DNA from: Paraburkholderia panacisoli
GTDB lineage: Bacteria > Pseudomonadota > Gammaproteobacteria > Burkholderiales > Burkholderiaceae
Direction: 5' to 3'
Assembly: GCF_008369935.1 (NCBI RefSeq)
Contig: NZ_VTUZ01000025.1
Span: 62,001 to 126,000, forward strand
Length of the DNA: 64,000 nucleotides
The notes under the pieces are model-generated. The model had not been told where the DNA came from, did no database searches, and saw nothing but the letters and a program-made list of their open reading frames with translations. Shown one piece after another: positions 25,829-34,293 of the stretch (positions are counted from its first letter, which is position 1; the number at the start of each line of letters is the position of its first letter). The translations under genes were made by a program, and so were the position numbers.

Positions 25829-26908
25829 ATGTTTCGAAAGTTAAGACTTGCATCGCAAGCGATCGTCTTTACTGCGAGTCTGTTGCTTGGCATCTTCGCT
25901 CACGCGCAGAGCAGCGTCACCCTCTTTGGCGTCATCGATGGCGGCTTGCTTTACACAAACAAGACGCTAAACGCCCAGACTGGCGCGAACGCGGGCAAGC
26001 AGCTTTCTGTAATCGACGGAGGTTCGTCGTATTCGCAATTTGGACTACTGGGCTCGGAAGATCTCGGTGGCGGACTGACTGCGAAATTCAAACTAGAAAG
26101 TGCTTTCAGCATTGCCAACGGGGCGATTGCGCACTGTAACGGCAATTTATTCGGATGTGAAGCATGGGTTTCGCTTGACAGCCGCTACGGCGAATTGAAG
26201 GGTGGTCTTCAATTCTCACCATTTTTTCTCGCGCTATACGAGTCCGATCCTCGCGGCATGTCGTTCTTCGGCAGCGGAGGTGTCAACCTTGTAAACAACC
26301 TTTTCGGCACAGGTATCTTTAGTGCGAGTTCGGTGTCCTATAAGACACCGAATCTTTTCGGACTTCAGGCAACCATGCTCTACACGTTCGGCGGTCAAGC
26401 GGGCGACTTTCAGGCAGGTCGTCAATATGCTGCGAGTCTCAGGTACGAATACGGCGGCTTTATGATTAATGCCGCCATTTTCGATGGAAATAGTGGTGGA
26501 GCGAATCAGACACCTACGCCGACCACCCTCGCCGCCGAGGGACGAACATTGGGCGCAGCGTTCAAATTCGGCGCACTAACTGCTAAGGCGTCGTTCGTCA
26601 ACTACAAAGTCGCGGGTTCGTTCAACAACAACGTATATGGCGGTGGCCTTTCCTGGTACGTCCTGCCGACCCTCGACCTCGACGGCGGCATCTGGGTGAC
26701 AAGCGACCGAAACCGCACAGCGAACCATTCGCTTCTGGCAGCGCTTGGCGCAAGCTACTACCTGTCGAAGCGCACCACGCTTTACGCTCAGTTCGCCACC
26801 GTGAACAATCACGGGGCAATGAACACAGGTTTGTCCGTCAACGGCGCGCTATTCAGCCCCGTGGGCACGACCGTCGGGGCAACGCTCGGCATTCGCCACT
26901 CGTTCTAG
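25829..26908 (+). CDS. Gram-negative general porin (Burkholderia type)
   Basis: A 359-aa trimeric-porin family protein. A signal peptide (RLASQAIVFTASLLLGIFAHA) is followed by the mature start QSSVTLFGVIDGGLLYTN. The conserved FGLLGSEDLGGGLTAKFKLE segment is at about 70-89, and the barrel ends with the terminal Phe in GATLGIRHSF. It forms a 16-stranded diffusion channel for small hydrophilic solutes in the outer membrane. AAGGAG precedes the start. A BON-domain protein begins 86 bp downstream. In Burkholderiales, porins of this group often sit beside catabolic genes whose substrate they admit. Confidence 0.93.
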   Translation: MFRKLRLASQAIVFTASLLLGIFAHAQSSVTLFGVIDGGLLYTNKTLNAQTGANAGKQLSVIDGGSSYSQFGLLGSEDLGGGLTAKFKLESAFSIANGAIAHCNGNLFGCEAWVSLDSRYGELKGGLQFSPFFLALYESDPRGMSFFGSGGVNLVNNLFGTGIFSASSVSYKTPNLFGLQATMLYTFGGQAGDFQAGRQYAASLRYEYGGFMINAAIFDGNSGGANQTPTPTTLAAEGRTLGAAFKFGALTAKASFVNYKVAGSFNNNVYGGGLSWYVLPTLDLDGGIWVTSDRNRTANHSLLAALGASYYLSKRTTLYAQFATVNNHGAMNTGLSVNGALFSPVGTTVGATLGIRHSF

Positions 26909-26994
26909 CCGACCAAAGGGTGCGCTGTGACCGCACTCCTACGCCGCAGCCTTGGCCGCAGGCCGAGCAACCGTATTCAACAAGGAGATTCAAA

Positions 26995-27360
26995 TTGAAG
27001 GCAATCCAGGCAGCCGTCTGTTCCGTTGTGCTTTGCATCGCGATGTCCACCACAGTGAATGTTCTCGCTCAACCCAGCACCTCCGGTACTGAGGCATCAG
27101 CGCCAACGACCACGGCGAGCGATGCCAAGGCCGCGAAGGCAGCCAACAAGGCCCTGAGAAAAGCGGTCATTCGCCAACTCTCCAGGACACCCGGGATCAC
27201 CGTCGGAGGCATTAATGTGGTCGCAAAGGCAGGTGTGGTTACCCTACTTGGAGTCGTACCAGATACTCGTCAAATCGAACTTGCTGGTCAAATTGCCCAA
27301 GAAGTCCATGGCGTCACCGAAGTTCGAAACAGCCTCACGCTACAGACGAACGGACGTTAA
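26995..27360 (+). CDS. BON-domain periplasmic protein
   Basis: A 121-aa exported protein. The signal segment AIQAAVCSVVLCIAMSTTVN is followed by a low-complexity Ala/Thr linker and one BON domain (about 50-118). The domain includes VIRQLSRTPGITVGGINVVA, GVVTLLGVVPDTRQIELAG and EVRNSLTLQ. BON domains bind membrane or lipid and occur in OsmY-like envelope-stress proteins. The most likely start is TTG at 26995, placed 7 bases after AAGGAG; the frame upstream to 26920 has no signal-peptide start. It follows the porin gene on the same strand. Confidence 0.8.
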   Translation: MKAIQAAVCSVVLCIAMSTTVNVLAQPSTSGTEASAPTTTASDAKAAKAANKALRKAVIRQLSRTPGITVGGINVVAKAGVVTLLGVVPDTRQIELAGQIAQEVHGVTEVRNSLTLQTNGR

Positions 27361-27470
27361 CCGTAGGTTGCCTCCGTCGCTCTGTGCCATTGCAACCGTC
27401 CGCGCAACTGAGGTCGTCGACGTACCAGGTGGAACCGCGGACCAGTAAATCTATCCAACAGGAGACAGAT

Positions 27471-27941
27471 GTGATTAGCGTCAGCCGCAAACTTGAAGTC
27501 AATCCCAACGATGACTCGGAACCCGTACATCTCAACCGTCAACAGGTATGGGAAGGACTGGTTGGCAAAGCAAAAAATGCCGTTCCTTTTGTCGCGGCGA
27601 TCACACATTGTTCAATCGTTGAGCAGCATCCAGATCGCTTGATCCGCGAGATTGTTCTGCATGGAGAGACGATGCGCGAGATGATTCTGTTCTTCCCTGA
27701 AGAGCGAGTCGAATTCATCCGTCTGTCTGGGAAAGCGAAAGGACAAATCAAAAACATTCTTGAAGAGGATGGTGCCGGAAAACTGTACCTGCGTTTTACT
27801 TTCGATCTAGCGCTTGATGGAGTGGAAAGCGGCAACGCAGAAGAGATCGAGTTTGCCAACAACATGGAAGCCGCTTATCTGGATGCCGTGAACACGACGT
27901 TACATAGGATTCGCGAAGAAGCGGTAGCAAAGGCTTCATGA
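27471..27941 (+). CDS. AtaL-like (DUF1857) protein, paralogue 2
   Basis: A 156-aa homologue of the protein at 18956-19420: it starts ISVSRKLEVNPNDDSEPVHL, followed by NRQQVWEGLVGKAKNAVPFV, then FFPEERVEFIRLSGKAKGQI and a C-terminal helix ANNMEAAYLDAVNTTLHRIR. GTG at 27471 follows GGAGACAGAT and matches the start of the paralogue; the frame extends to 27384 without support. It lies 110 bp after the BON-domain gene and may belong to that transcript. The function is unknown; the fold suggests hydrophobic ligand binding. Confidence 0.82.
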   Translation: MISVSRKLEVNPNDDSEPVHLNRQQVWEGLVGKAKNAVPFVAAITHCSIVEQHPDRLIREIVLHGETMREMILFFPEERVEFIRLSGKAKGQIKNILEEDGAGKLYLRFTFDLALDGVESGNAEEIEFANNMEAAYLDAVNTTLHRIREEAVAKAS

Positions 27942-28112
27942 GTCTTCAGGGGCGCCGGGCAAGACGGACTCCTCTTTCGCAAATAATGCGATGGAGGCTA
28001 TAGCCGCCGATACAAGCCTTTTCGAACCACCGGACCGTCGAGAATGGCAGTTTGCAAAGCTGCCATTCTCACGGTGGTGTCAAACCTTGGATGGATGGGA
28101 AACAACCCCGGA

Positions 28113-28829
28113 CTACCACGGCTCCAAAAAGGGACGCACTTCAATCTCGAAGCTCCAACCGCGACGATCCTGTGTGGTGAGGCCATACACCGCCTCAGCC
28201 AGCGCTGCAGGCGAAACGAAAGCATCCACTGGTCTGTCGGGCATCTGCTTGCGTGAATCTGGGAGGTCAACGATACCATCAACGATGACGAGAGCGACGT
28301 GAATACCCTTTGGCCAAAGCTTCCGCGCCATCGATTCCGCCAGGCTTCGCTGCGCAGCTTTGGCGGGAGCGAAAGCCGCAGTTTGGATGCTGCCACGTCG
28401 TGAAGCTGTCGCCCCAATGAAAACGATACTGCCCCGCCCACGCTCGATCATTGAGGGGATCACTTCTTTCGAACATAGGAACGCGCCCAGCGCGTTCACT
28501 CGCCAAGCGGCCTCAAACTGCCCAGCCGTAACTGCCTCAATGTCAGCAAATACGCCAGAACCAGCGTTAAACAGAAGGGCGTCGATCTCCCCAAGCTCGG
28601 AACGAACACCGGCGAACACGGCTGCCACCGATGCGGCGTCGCTGACATCGCAAGCATAGGCTCGAGAAAAGGGGACCTGCGCCGCGAGCGCTTCAACCTT
28701 GAGTGCGTCGCGCCCTAGGAGGGCGACAGCATAGCCAGCGGTGGCAAAAGTTTGCGCGAGTGCGAGACCATTGCCGGGTCCGGCGCCTGCAACCACTGCT
28801 ACGGGACGGGTACTCAAGATCTTAGCCAT
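28113..28829 (-). CDS. Short-chain dehydrogenase/reductase lacking the catalytic Tyr
   Basis: A 238-aa SDR. The cofactor motif VVAGAGPGNGLALAQTFATA is atypical, LLFNAGSGVF is the NNAG equivalent, and Ser lies in IVFIGATASRRG. The YxxxK motif reads AAFAPAKAAQ, with Phe replacing the catalytic Tyr, and is followed by KGIHVALVIVDGIVD. SDRs of this subfamily are common in proteobacteria and their activity is uncertain. ATG 28829 follows GGAG at good spacing; the open frame continues to 28859. The promoter side (28894-28917) carries the motif also found next to the LysR gene at 29048-29926, suggesting control by that regulator. Confidence 0.88.
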   Translation of the reverse strand: MAKILSTRPVAVVAGAGPGNGLALAQTFATAGYAVALLGRDALKVEALAAQVPFSRAYACDVSDAASVAAVFAGVRSELGEIDALLFNAGSGVFADIEAVTAGQFEAAWRVNALGAFLCSKEVIPSMIERGRGSIVFIGATASRRGSIQTAAFAPAKAAQRSLAESMARKLWPKGIHVALVIVDGIVDLPDSRKQMPDRPVDAFVSPAALAEAVYGLTTQDRRGWSFEIEVRPFLEPW

Positions 28830-28893
28830 ACGCATATTCTCCGGACGCGAGAAACACACAATTCTTATCCCAAAAGCTCAGCCTGAATTGCCT

Positions 28894-28917
28894 CATCAAT
28901 GGATCAATGTTTTCCAT
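28894..28917. promoter_or_regulatory. LysR-box candidate, copy 1
   Basis: A 24-bp stretch containing ATCAATGTTTTCCAT. It is identical at 22 of 24 positions to 29937-29960. It includes ATGGA, nine bases, TCCAT. It lies 65 bp upstream of the SDR start. Confidence 0.55.
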
Positions 28918-29047
28918 CACAGCGGGTGTATCTCGTCGGCAAATTGCTCGAAGATAGTGTCAGGGTATCTGCACAGAGACATTTCGATCGATCTCTTGGA
29001 CCCGACGCAATGCGATGTCGTCAGCTATTCTAGGGTGGTGGTAGGCG

Positions 29048-29926
29048 CTACTCCCCCAAGTGCTCTCGCAAGAATTCAATGAAGCGTTGCGTCTTCGCTG
29101 GTAGCAACCGCGTTTCGGTGATGGCGTACACGGGAACGGGTGAGGCCTGCCATGCTGGCATCACCCTGCGCAACAGCCCGCTAGCGACATCTTCGGCGGC
29201 AATTTCTTCCGCCAGCACAGCTATACCCAGATCCAGGGTCGCCAGCCGCCGGATCATGCCGACGCTGTTCAGGAGAAACCGGCCGCCTACAGCGATCTCA
29301 ACCGTTTCCTGTTCTTTGTGAAGGATCCATCCATTGACTTCCTCCGGACTGAGGCGCACGCACTCGTGTTGCAGAAGGTCGGCTGGCTCGCCCGGCTCGC
29401 CATGGTGTTCGATATACCCCGGCGACGCATAGAGATAGCGCGGTAGTTGGGCAAGCTGTCGTGCGATCAGGTTCGAACTCTGTGGTTCACCCATGCGGAT
29501 TGCGATATCAACGTGCTCGGTGACCAGATCGACGAGGCGAGGTGTCAGGTCAAACTCGAAGCTGATGCCGGGATAGCGTCGGGCGAATTCCGCGAGCAAG
29601 GGCGCGAGGAAGATATTCGCAAAATCCACCGGCAACGACGCATGTAAAACGCCAACTGGCTGGGCCAGCATTTCGCCGAGTTGCTCGTGCGCAAGTCGCG
29701 CCTCGTCCACGATGCGCCTCGAGCGCTCGAAATAGAGCTGACCGGCTTCGGTCAACTCGATCTTGCGCGTGGTGCGATGGAGAAGACGTAACCCGATTGC
29801 CTTTTCCAGCGCGCTGATCCGGCGCGATAGCGTCGAATTCGGCACCCCGGTCGCCTCGGCCGCGCCGCGAAAGCTTTTCGCCTTGACCACCTCGACGAAC
29901 AACGCCATGTCGTTCAGAAACTCCAT
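29048..29926 (-). CDS. LysR-type transcriptional regulator (AaeR/DhcR-like)
   Basis: A 292-aa LysR regulator. The helix-turn-helix occupies MEFLNDMALFVEVVKAKSF to TGVPNSTLSRRISALEKAIG, with the wing LLHRTTRKIELTEAGQLYFE, followed by an effector domain with LHASLPVDFANIFLAPLLAE. It ends KTQRFIEFLREHLGE. It reads divergently from the pirin gene (104 bp between starts) and in the same direction as the SDR gene, and both promoters contain the same 24-bp sequence. The start at 29926 is conserved in the family; the open frame continues to 29983. Fragments of close relatives lie at 19735-19845 and 32913-33005. Confidence 0.9.
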   Translation of the reverse strand: MEFLNDMALFVEVVKAKSFRGAAEATGVPNSTLSRRISALEKAIGLRLLHRTTRKIELTEAGQLYFERSRRIVDEARLAHEQLGEMLAQPVGVLHASLPVDFANIFLAPLLAEFARRYPGISFEFDLTPRLVDLVTEHVDIAIRMGEPQSSNLIARQLAQLPRYLYASPGYIEHHGEPGEPADLLQHECVRLSPEEVNGWILHKEQETVEIAVGGRFLLNSVGMIRRLATLDLGIAVLAEEIAAEDVASGLLRRVMPAWQASPVPVYAITETRLLPAKTQRFIEFLREHLGE

Positions 29927-29936
29927 ATCACTGCTC

Positions 29937-29960
29937 CATGAATGGCTCAATGTTTTCCAT
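29937..29960. promoter_or_regulatory. LysR-box candidate, copy 2
   Basis: A 24-bp stretch containing CTCAATGTTTTCCAT, located 10 bp upstream of the LysR start and 70 bp upstream of the pirin start. It matches 28894-28917 at 22 of 24 positions, consistent with autoregulation and control of the divergent gene. Confidence 0.55.
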
Positions 29961-30030
29961 TTTGCCATCTTTATCCCGCTCACGATTTACCGGATGATAC
30001 TCGCATCTGATAACGCCTAAGGACTGAGCC

Positions 30031-30858
30031 ATGTCAACCGCTATCGCCCGCATGCAGCGCGCCAACCGTGGAAGCGATTTCCGCGCGTACCGACTGCATG
30101 GCGCTGATCCAGCGCAGCTCGATCCCTTCATGGGTATCGACCATGCCTGGATGAGCGCACCCACCTTCCCGCCGCATCCGCACGCCGGCTTCTCCGCCGT
30201 GACCTATCTGTTCCTCGACTCGGAGACGGGCATTGCCAACCGCGATTCGCAGGGCAACAGCACGCTGATCGAGCCGGGTGGCCTGCATTGGACTGCTGGA
30301 GGCAGGGGGGTGGTACACGAAGAGAATCCCGCAGTGCCGGGACGTACCACTCACCTGCTACAGATCTTTGTCAATCTCCCCCGGGAAAAGCAGAATGCCG
30401 CGCCATTCGCGCTGAGCCTCGCCCCGCAGGACGTGCCGGTGGTGCAGCGCCCCGGTGTCCGTGTCCGCGTGCCCCTGGGTAGCCTTGACGGTGTGCGCTC
30501 CCCGCTGACACCGCCGACCGACGTCACCTTGCTGGACGTCACGCTGGACACCGGCGCTGAATTGGCGCTTCCGGTGGCTGCGGGTCAGCGCGCGTTCTTC
30601 ATGCCGATTTTCGGCAGCGCGGAGCTCGATGGCGAAGGCTTCGGCCTCGACGACCTCGGTGCCCCGATCCTGCCGACCGCGACCGAACCGACGACGCACA
30701 GGCTCGCTGCCAGAGCAGGCGGCGCCAAGGTCGCTGTGTTTATCGGCGAACCGCTGCGCCAACCCGTGTTTTCAAACGGACCCATGGCTTTTGCGAGCCA
30801 GGAAAGCCTGATCGCGGCAACCGCCGCTTACCACCGTGGCGATATGGGAAGGCTGTAA
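30031..30858 (+). CDS. Pirin-family protein
   Basis: A 275-aa bicupin of the pirin family. The N-terminal cupin has the metal-binding residues H49 and H51 (FPPHPHAGFSAVTYLF) and H96 and E98 (GRGVVHEENP). The C-terminal cupin contains VAAGQRAFFMPIFGSAELD. Some pirins (for example E. coli YhhW) have quercetinase activity; others act in transcriptional or redox sensing. The start at 30031 has AAGGA upstream. The isochorismatase-like gene follows after 54 bp. The pair next to a divergent LysR regulator is a very common module in proteobacteria. Confidence 0.93.
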   Translation: MSTAIARMQRANRGSDFRAYRLHGADPAQLDPFMGIDHAWMSAPTFPPHPHAGFSAVTYLFLDSETGIANRDSQGNSTLIEPGGLHWTAGGRGVVHEENPAVPGRTTHLLQIFVNLPREKQNAAPFALSLAPQDVPVVQRPGVRVRVPLGSLDGVRSPLTPPTDVTLLDVTLDTGAELALPVAAGQRAFFMPIFGSAELDGEGFGLDDLGAPILPTATEPTTHRLAARAGGAKVAVFIGEPLRQPVFSNGPMAFASQESLIAATAAYHRGDMGRL

Positions 30859-30912
30859 CAGGCCGCCACGCACCCCGGGGCGTGCGCCCCATCACGACTT
30901 AGGAGCTAGATC

Positions 30913-31518
30913 ATGAAGGTTGAACGTTTCACTGCCGACAACACCGCCCTGCTGCTGATTGACCATCAGGTCGGCACAATGCAACTTATCAAGAATATCG
31001 ACCAGCAACTCGCAGCCAAACAGTCGATTGCGCTGGCCAAGATGGCAAAGATCCTCAATCTGCCGGTCGTGATCACGTCCAGTCAAGAAGATCACGCCCA
31101 GGGTCCGATTCTTCCGGAGATCGCCACGATCCTGCCCGAAGCTCATGCCGCACGCGTCAAGCGTCCCGGCGTCGTCAACGCCTGGGCCTATCCCGACTTC
31201 CGCAATGCGGTGCTCGCCACTGGGCGCAAGAACCTGATCATGGCAGGCGTCACCACTGACGTTTGCCTCATTTTTCCGGCCATTGATGCTGCGCTCGAAG
31301 GCTTCGCCGTGCAGGCAGTGATGGATGCTTCAGGGTCGCCCAGCGATCTTTCCGAAGAGTTTTCGCGTCAACGCATGCACGATGCAGGCGTGGTGCTCAC
31401 CGCTACGAACACGCTGATGGCGGAAATCGCGCAGGACTGGTCCACCCCGGCCGGACAACAGCTGATCACCTTGCTGTTCACCGATGTCTTCCCGGCACTC
31501 GGCGCCGGGATCGCTTAA
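30913..31518 (+). CDS. Isochorismatase-family hydrolase
   Basis: A 201-aa cysteine hydrolase. The catalytic triad is visible: D17 (LLLIDHQVG), K84 (ARVKRPGVVNAW) and C119 (GVTTDVCLI). The C-terminal part is typical of the YcaC-like subgroup, whose substrate is unknown (DLSEEFSRQRMHDAGVVLTA). It would hydrolyse an amide or ester of a small molecule. TTAGGAG precedes the start. Expressed with the pirin gene, probably under the divergent LysR. Confidence 0.93.
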   Translation: MKVERFTADNTALLLIDHQVGTMQLIKNIDQQLAAKQSIALAKMAKILNLPVVITSSQEDHAQGPILPEIATILPEAHAARVKRPGVVNAWAYPDFRNAVLATGRKNLIMAGVTTDVCLIFPAIDAALEGFAVQAVMDASGSPSDLSEEFSRQRMHDAGVVLTATNTLMAEIAQDWSTPAGQQLITLLFTDVFPALGAGIA

Positions 31519-31707
31519 TTACGAAGTCACATCCTGTTGACTGACGCACGTGGTGCTTCGGTCACAGATCAACTCTTGTTGGCCCACCGCGGAGCGATCG
31601 GGTCGCCATTCCGGGGCTGAGACATACGCTGGTCGACGCCCCGTTCGCTCACGCATCTCGGGTCATGCACTTCGCGGGTCACGACTTTCCATAAGCATTC
31701 CTACTCG

Positions 31708-32826
31708 ATGAGTACTACCCACCCGCAGATCGTTGTAGTCGGAGGTTCTCTGGCCGGGCTTACGCTGGCGCTGGCTTGTGCAACGAGAGACGTGCCTGTT
31801 CGAGTCATTGAGCGCTCTGCCGGGCGCGTGCATGGTGGCGACAGCCTGAGCATCGATCTCGCGACGCTTGCAGCGACTGTTGGTCGTGATCCGCGTGCGC
31901 ATCCGATACTGCCTGTCGTCCCCGCTTATCGTGATTTGACAACGTGGCCAGCGCTGTACTCTTGGTTGCATGAGCGTGCTGCTGCGACACCCGGCATCAT
32001 CCTCGACGAAGGCAAGACCGTCACATCGGTCAAGGATCTTGGCAACCGGGCGCATCTCTCATTTTCGGACGGATCGGAGAGGTTTGCCGATGCGGTAATC
32101 GGCGCAGACGGATATCACAGCACTGTTCGCCGGGCGATTGCGCCGGACGCTCCGCTTGCCCGCTATGCGGGTTATCTCGTGTGGCGCGGCCTGATCAACG
32201 AACAAACGCTGGAGCGCCCTGTCCTCTGGCCGTCAAACGGTGGATTGTGGATAGAGTTTGTTGACGGGTATCGCCTGGTGGCCGCAGTGCTTCCCGGTCG
32301 CGACGGGTCGACGGAAGTCGGACGGCGCCAGGTCACATTCGCCTGGTTCGACGTGCACCGGGAAGAGCTACTCCGTCGCACCAACCGCCTGACGGCAGAC
32401 GGCCACGTAACGGGAACACTCGGACGCGGCCAGATTGACGCAGATGTGCGTGCAGAATTACTTGCGCTCGTTCCGCAGCTCTGGCCGGAGACATGGGCGG
32501 AGGCAGTGACTGTCGGGGTTCGCTCGGCGGACGCACTAAGTGGCTCCCCAATCGCCGAATACAAACCGGAGCGCCTGGCGCGTGGCGCGTTGGCGATCAT
32601 CGGTGACGCTGCTCACGTAGTTTCACCGATGACAGGACAAGGCTTCGCGACCGGGGTGGAGGATGCGGCGATGTTGGCGAAAATGCTGGCAGACCGGCGC
32701 ACGAACGAACCCGTCTCCACCACTCTTGCCCACTATGAGGCAGCGCGATTGCCCTACATCCGCGCGCTGGTCACTCACTCAAGGCGGATCAGCGCCGACT
32801 ATCTTCGTTATGCAGCAGCCATTTGA
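31708..32826 (+). CDS. FAD-dependent monooxygenase (PHBH-like)
   Basis: A 372-aa flavoprotein aromatic hydroxylase-type monooxygenase. The N-terminal dinucleotide motif is IVVVGGSLAGLTLALACATR, DAVIGADGYHSTVRRA corresponds to the DG motif, and FAD ribityl binding is in LAIIGDAAHVVSPMTGQGFA. YAGYLVWRGLINE resembles 2,6-dihydroxypyridine 3-monooxygenase and related enzymes. It would hydroxylate an aromatic or heteroaromatic ring using NAD(P)H and O2. The start at 31708 has no strong ribosome site. An alpha/beta hydrolase gene follows 233 bp downstream with a LysR gene fragment in between, so a joint pathway is possible but not shown. Confidence 0.88.
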   Translation: MSTTHPQIVVVGGSLAGLTLALACATRDVPVRVIERSAGRVHGGDSLSIDLATLAATVGRDPRAHPILPVVPAYRDLTTWPALYSWLHERAAATPGIILDEGKTVTSVKDLGNRAHLSFSDGSERFADAVIGADGYHSTVRRAIAPDAPLARYAGYLVWRGLINEQTLERPVLWPSNGGLWIEFVDGYRLVAAVLPGRDGSTEVGRRQVTFAWFDVHREELLRRTNRLTADGHVTGTLGRGQIDADVRAELLALVPQLWPETWAEAVTVGVRSADALSGSPIAEYKPERLARGALAIIGDAAHVVSPMTGQGFATGVEDAAMLAKMLADRRTNEPVSTTLAHYEAARLPYIRALVTHSRRISADYLRYAAAI

Positions 32827-32912
32827 TCAGATTTCGTGATAGTTCGGCCCATAAGGTGTCCGCCGGGTCTGCACTGACCTGCACGCTGGAGCTTGCTGAT
32901 GCCAGAGCTGCA

Positions 32913-33005
32913 GGCGCCGTCAGTCCCGGTCTGCCATCACCGATGGCGCAACTGTTGCCGACGAAGACACAGCGCTTCATTGAATTCTTGCGCGAGCATT
33001 TGGGC
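32913..33005 (+). pseudogene. C-terminal fragment of a LysR regulator
   Basis: The frame reads SPGLPSPMAQLLPTKTQRF then IEFLREHLG, nearly identical to the C-terminus of the LysR at 29048-29926 (LLPAKTQRFIEFLREHLGE), also at nucleotide level. The rest of that gene is missing. It precedes the hydrolase start in the same frame and should not be read as its N-terminus. Confidence 0.75.
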
Positions 33006-33059
33006 AATAGTGCCCACCGGTGCAGACGTGAGCGACGCCCATCACACAAAGGAAACTTG

Positions 33060-34022
33060 ATGAATAACCCTCTGACTCAATCCTTTACTCGCACAGCCGG
33101 TTATGGCTCCGTACACGATGTTCCCCAACTGGCCGACGGCTTTACGGACGTCTTCGAAAGCTATCTGGTGCCGGCTGGCGGCATTACGCTGCATGCCGTC
33201 GTCGGCGGCCGAGGCGCGCCGCTGCTGCTGCTCGGCGGGTGGCCGCAGAACTGGTTTGCATGGCGATACCTGATGCTGCCATTGGCGCGATCCTTTACGG
33301 TAATCGCCGTCGATCCACGTGGCGTAGGGCTCTCGGACAAGCCGACCAACGGTTACGACTCAAGGACGCTCGCGGCCGATATGTTTGCGCTGATCGACAC
33401 GCTCGGCTTTGAGCGTTTCGCAATGGCTGGTCACGACATCGGGATGTGGACAGGCTTCGCGATGGCGCACGACCAACCTGGCCGGATAGAACGCATCGCG
33501 TTGGGCGAGGCGCTCATTCCCGGTGTATCGGACTCACCGCCCCTGCTCCCTGACGACCGTTGGCTGAGCGACTTCCTTTGGCACTTCAACTTCAATCGTG
33601 CCCGCGAGGTCAATGAGCGCCTCGTCGAAGGACGCGAGGCCATCTATTTCGGCCACCAGTTTGCGACGAAGGCAGGCTCCCCAGACGCTGTTCCTGCCTA
33701 CGCGCAGGCGTTCTATATCGAGCAACTCAGGCGCGACCCCAACGCGCTGCGTGCGAGCTTTGACTACTACCGGGCGATAGACGAATCGATCCCTCAGAAT
33801 CGTGAACGCGCGCGGAGTGCGAAGCTCGAACTACCGGTGTTGGCGTTTGCTGGCGAACTGGCCTGCGGTGGCAGCGTTGCAGCCGAACTGAGAACGGTGG
33901 CGGATAACGTGCAGTCCGTAATTATCGCGGGTAGCGGCCATTATCCGGCGGAAGAAAAGCCTGAGGCCACACTCGAAGCACTCCAGGAGTTCTTCGCGCC
34001 GTACGCAGAACGCGCTGCCTGA
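33060..34022 (+). CDS. Alpha/beta hydrolase (epoxide-hydrolase/haloalkane-dehalogenase-like)
   Basis: A 320-aa alpha/beta hydrolase. The oxyanion region is GGWPQNWFAWRYLMLPLA, the strand DPRGVGLSDKP precedes the nucleophile elbow AGHDIGMWTG with Asp as nucleophile, and the catalytic His lies in IIAGSGHYPAEEKPE. Asp nucleophile plus HGWP-like start points to the epoxide hydrolase/dehalogenase group. ATG 33060 follows AAGGAAAC; the open frame upstream contains a LysR fragment and is excluded. It may act with the monooxygenase upstream. Confidence 0.87.
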   Translation: MNNPLTQSFTRTAGYGSVHDVPQLADGFTDVFESYLVPAGGITLHAVVGGRGAPLLLLGGWPQNWFAWRYLMLPLARSFTVIAVDPRGVGLSDKPTNGYDSRTLAADMFALIDTLGFERFAMAGHDIGMWTGFAMAHDQPGRIERIALGEALIPGVSDSPPLLPDDRWLSDFLWHFNFNRAREVNERLVEGREAIYFGHQFATKAGSPDAVPAYAQAFYIEQLRRDPNALRASFDYYRAIDESIPQNRERARSAKLELPVLAFAGELACGGSVAAELRTVADNVQSVIIAGSGHYPAEEKPEATLEALQEFFAPYAERAA

Positions 34023-34062
34023 TCGCAGCCGACGGCGTCCGGAGGTAACCCACAACGGGACA

Positions 34063-34293
34063 ATGAAACTAACATCAGCCTTCGCCGACCGTACTCAAGG
34101 CAATCAGGTTCGTGTTCTGCTTGTTGCTGATGCGTACGATCCGGCGTTAGGTGTCGAGACTTGCTCGTCCACGTGGACGAGACATTGTCCATGTGCACGC
34201 CTGGAAGTGTTCGCGGATGCGGGACATTTCCAGGCAGACGAAGAGCCAGTACTGTTAGCGGCAGTGGTTGAGTCGCTTTTTTCATCGAAATGA
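34063..34293 (+). pseudogene. C-terminal fragment of a second alpha/beta hydrolase
   Basis: A 76-codon frame reading VRVLLVADAYDPALGVETCS, LEVFADAGHFQADEEPVLL and VESLF. This resembles the last 60 residues of an alpha/beta hydrolase, with the catalytic His in DAGHFQ. The first 200 residues are missing. A relic next to the right-hand repeat-flanked block. Confidence 0.65.
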
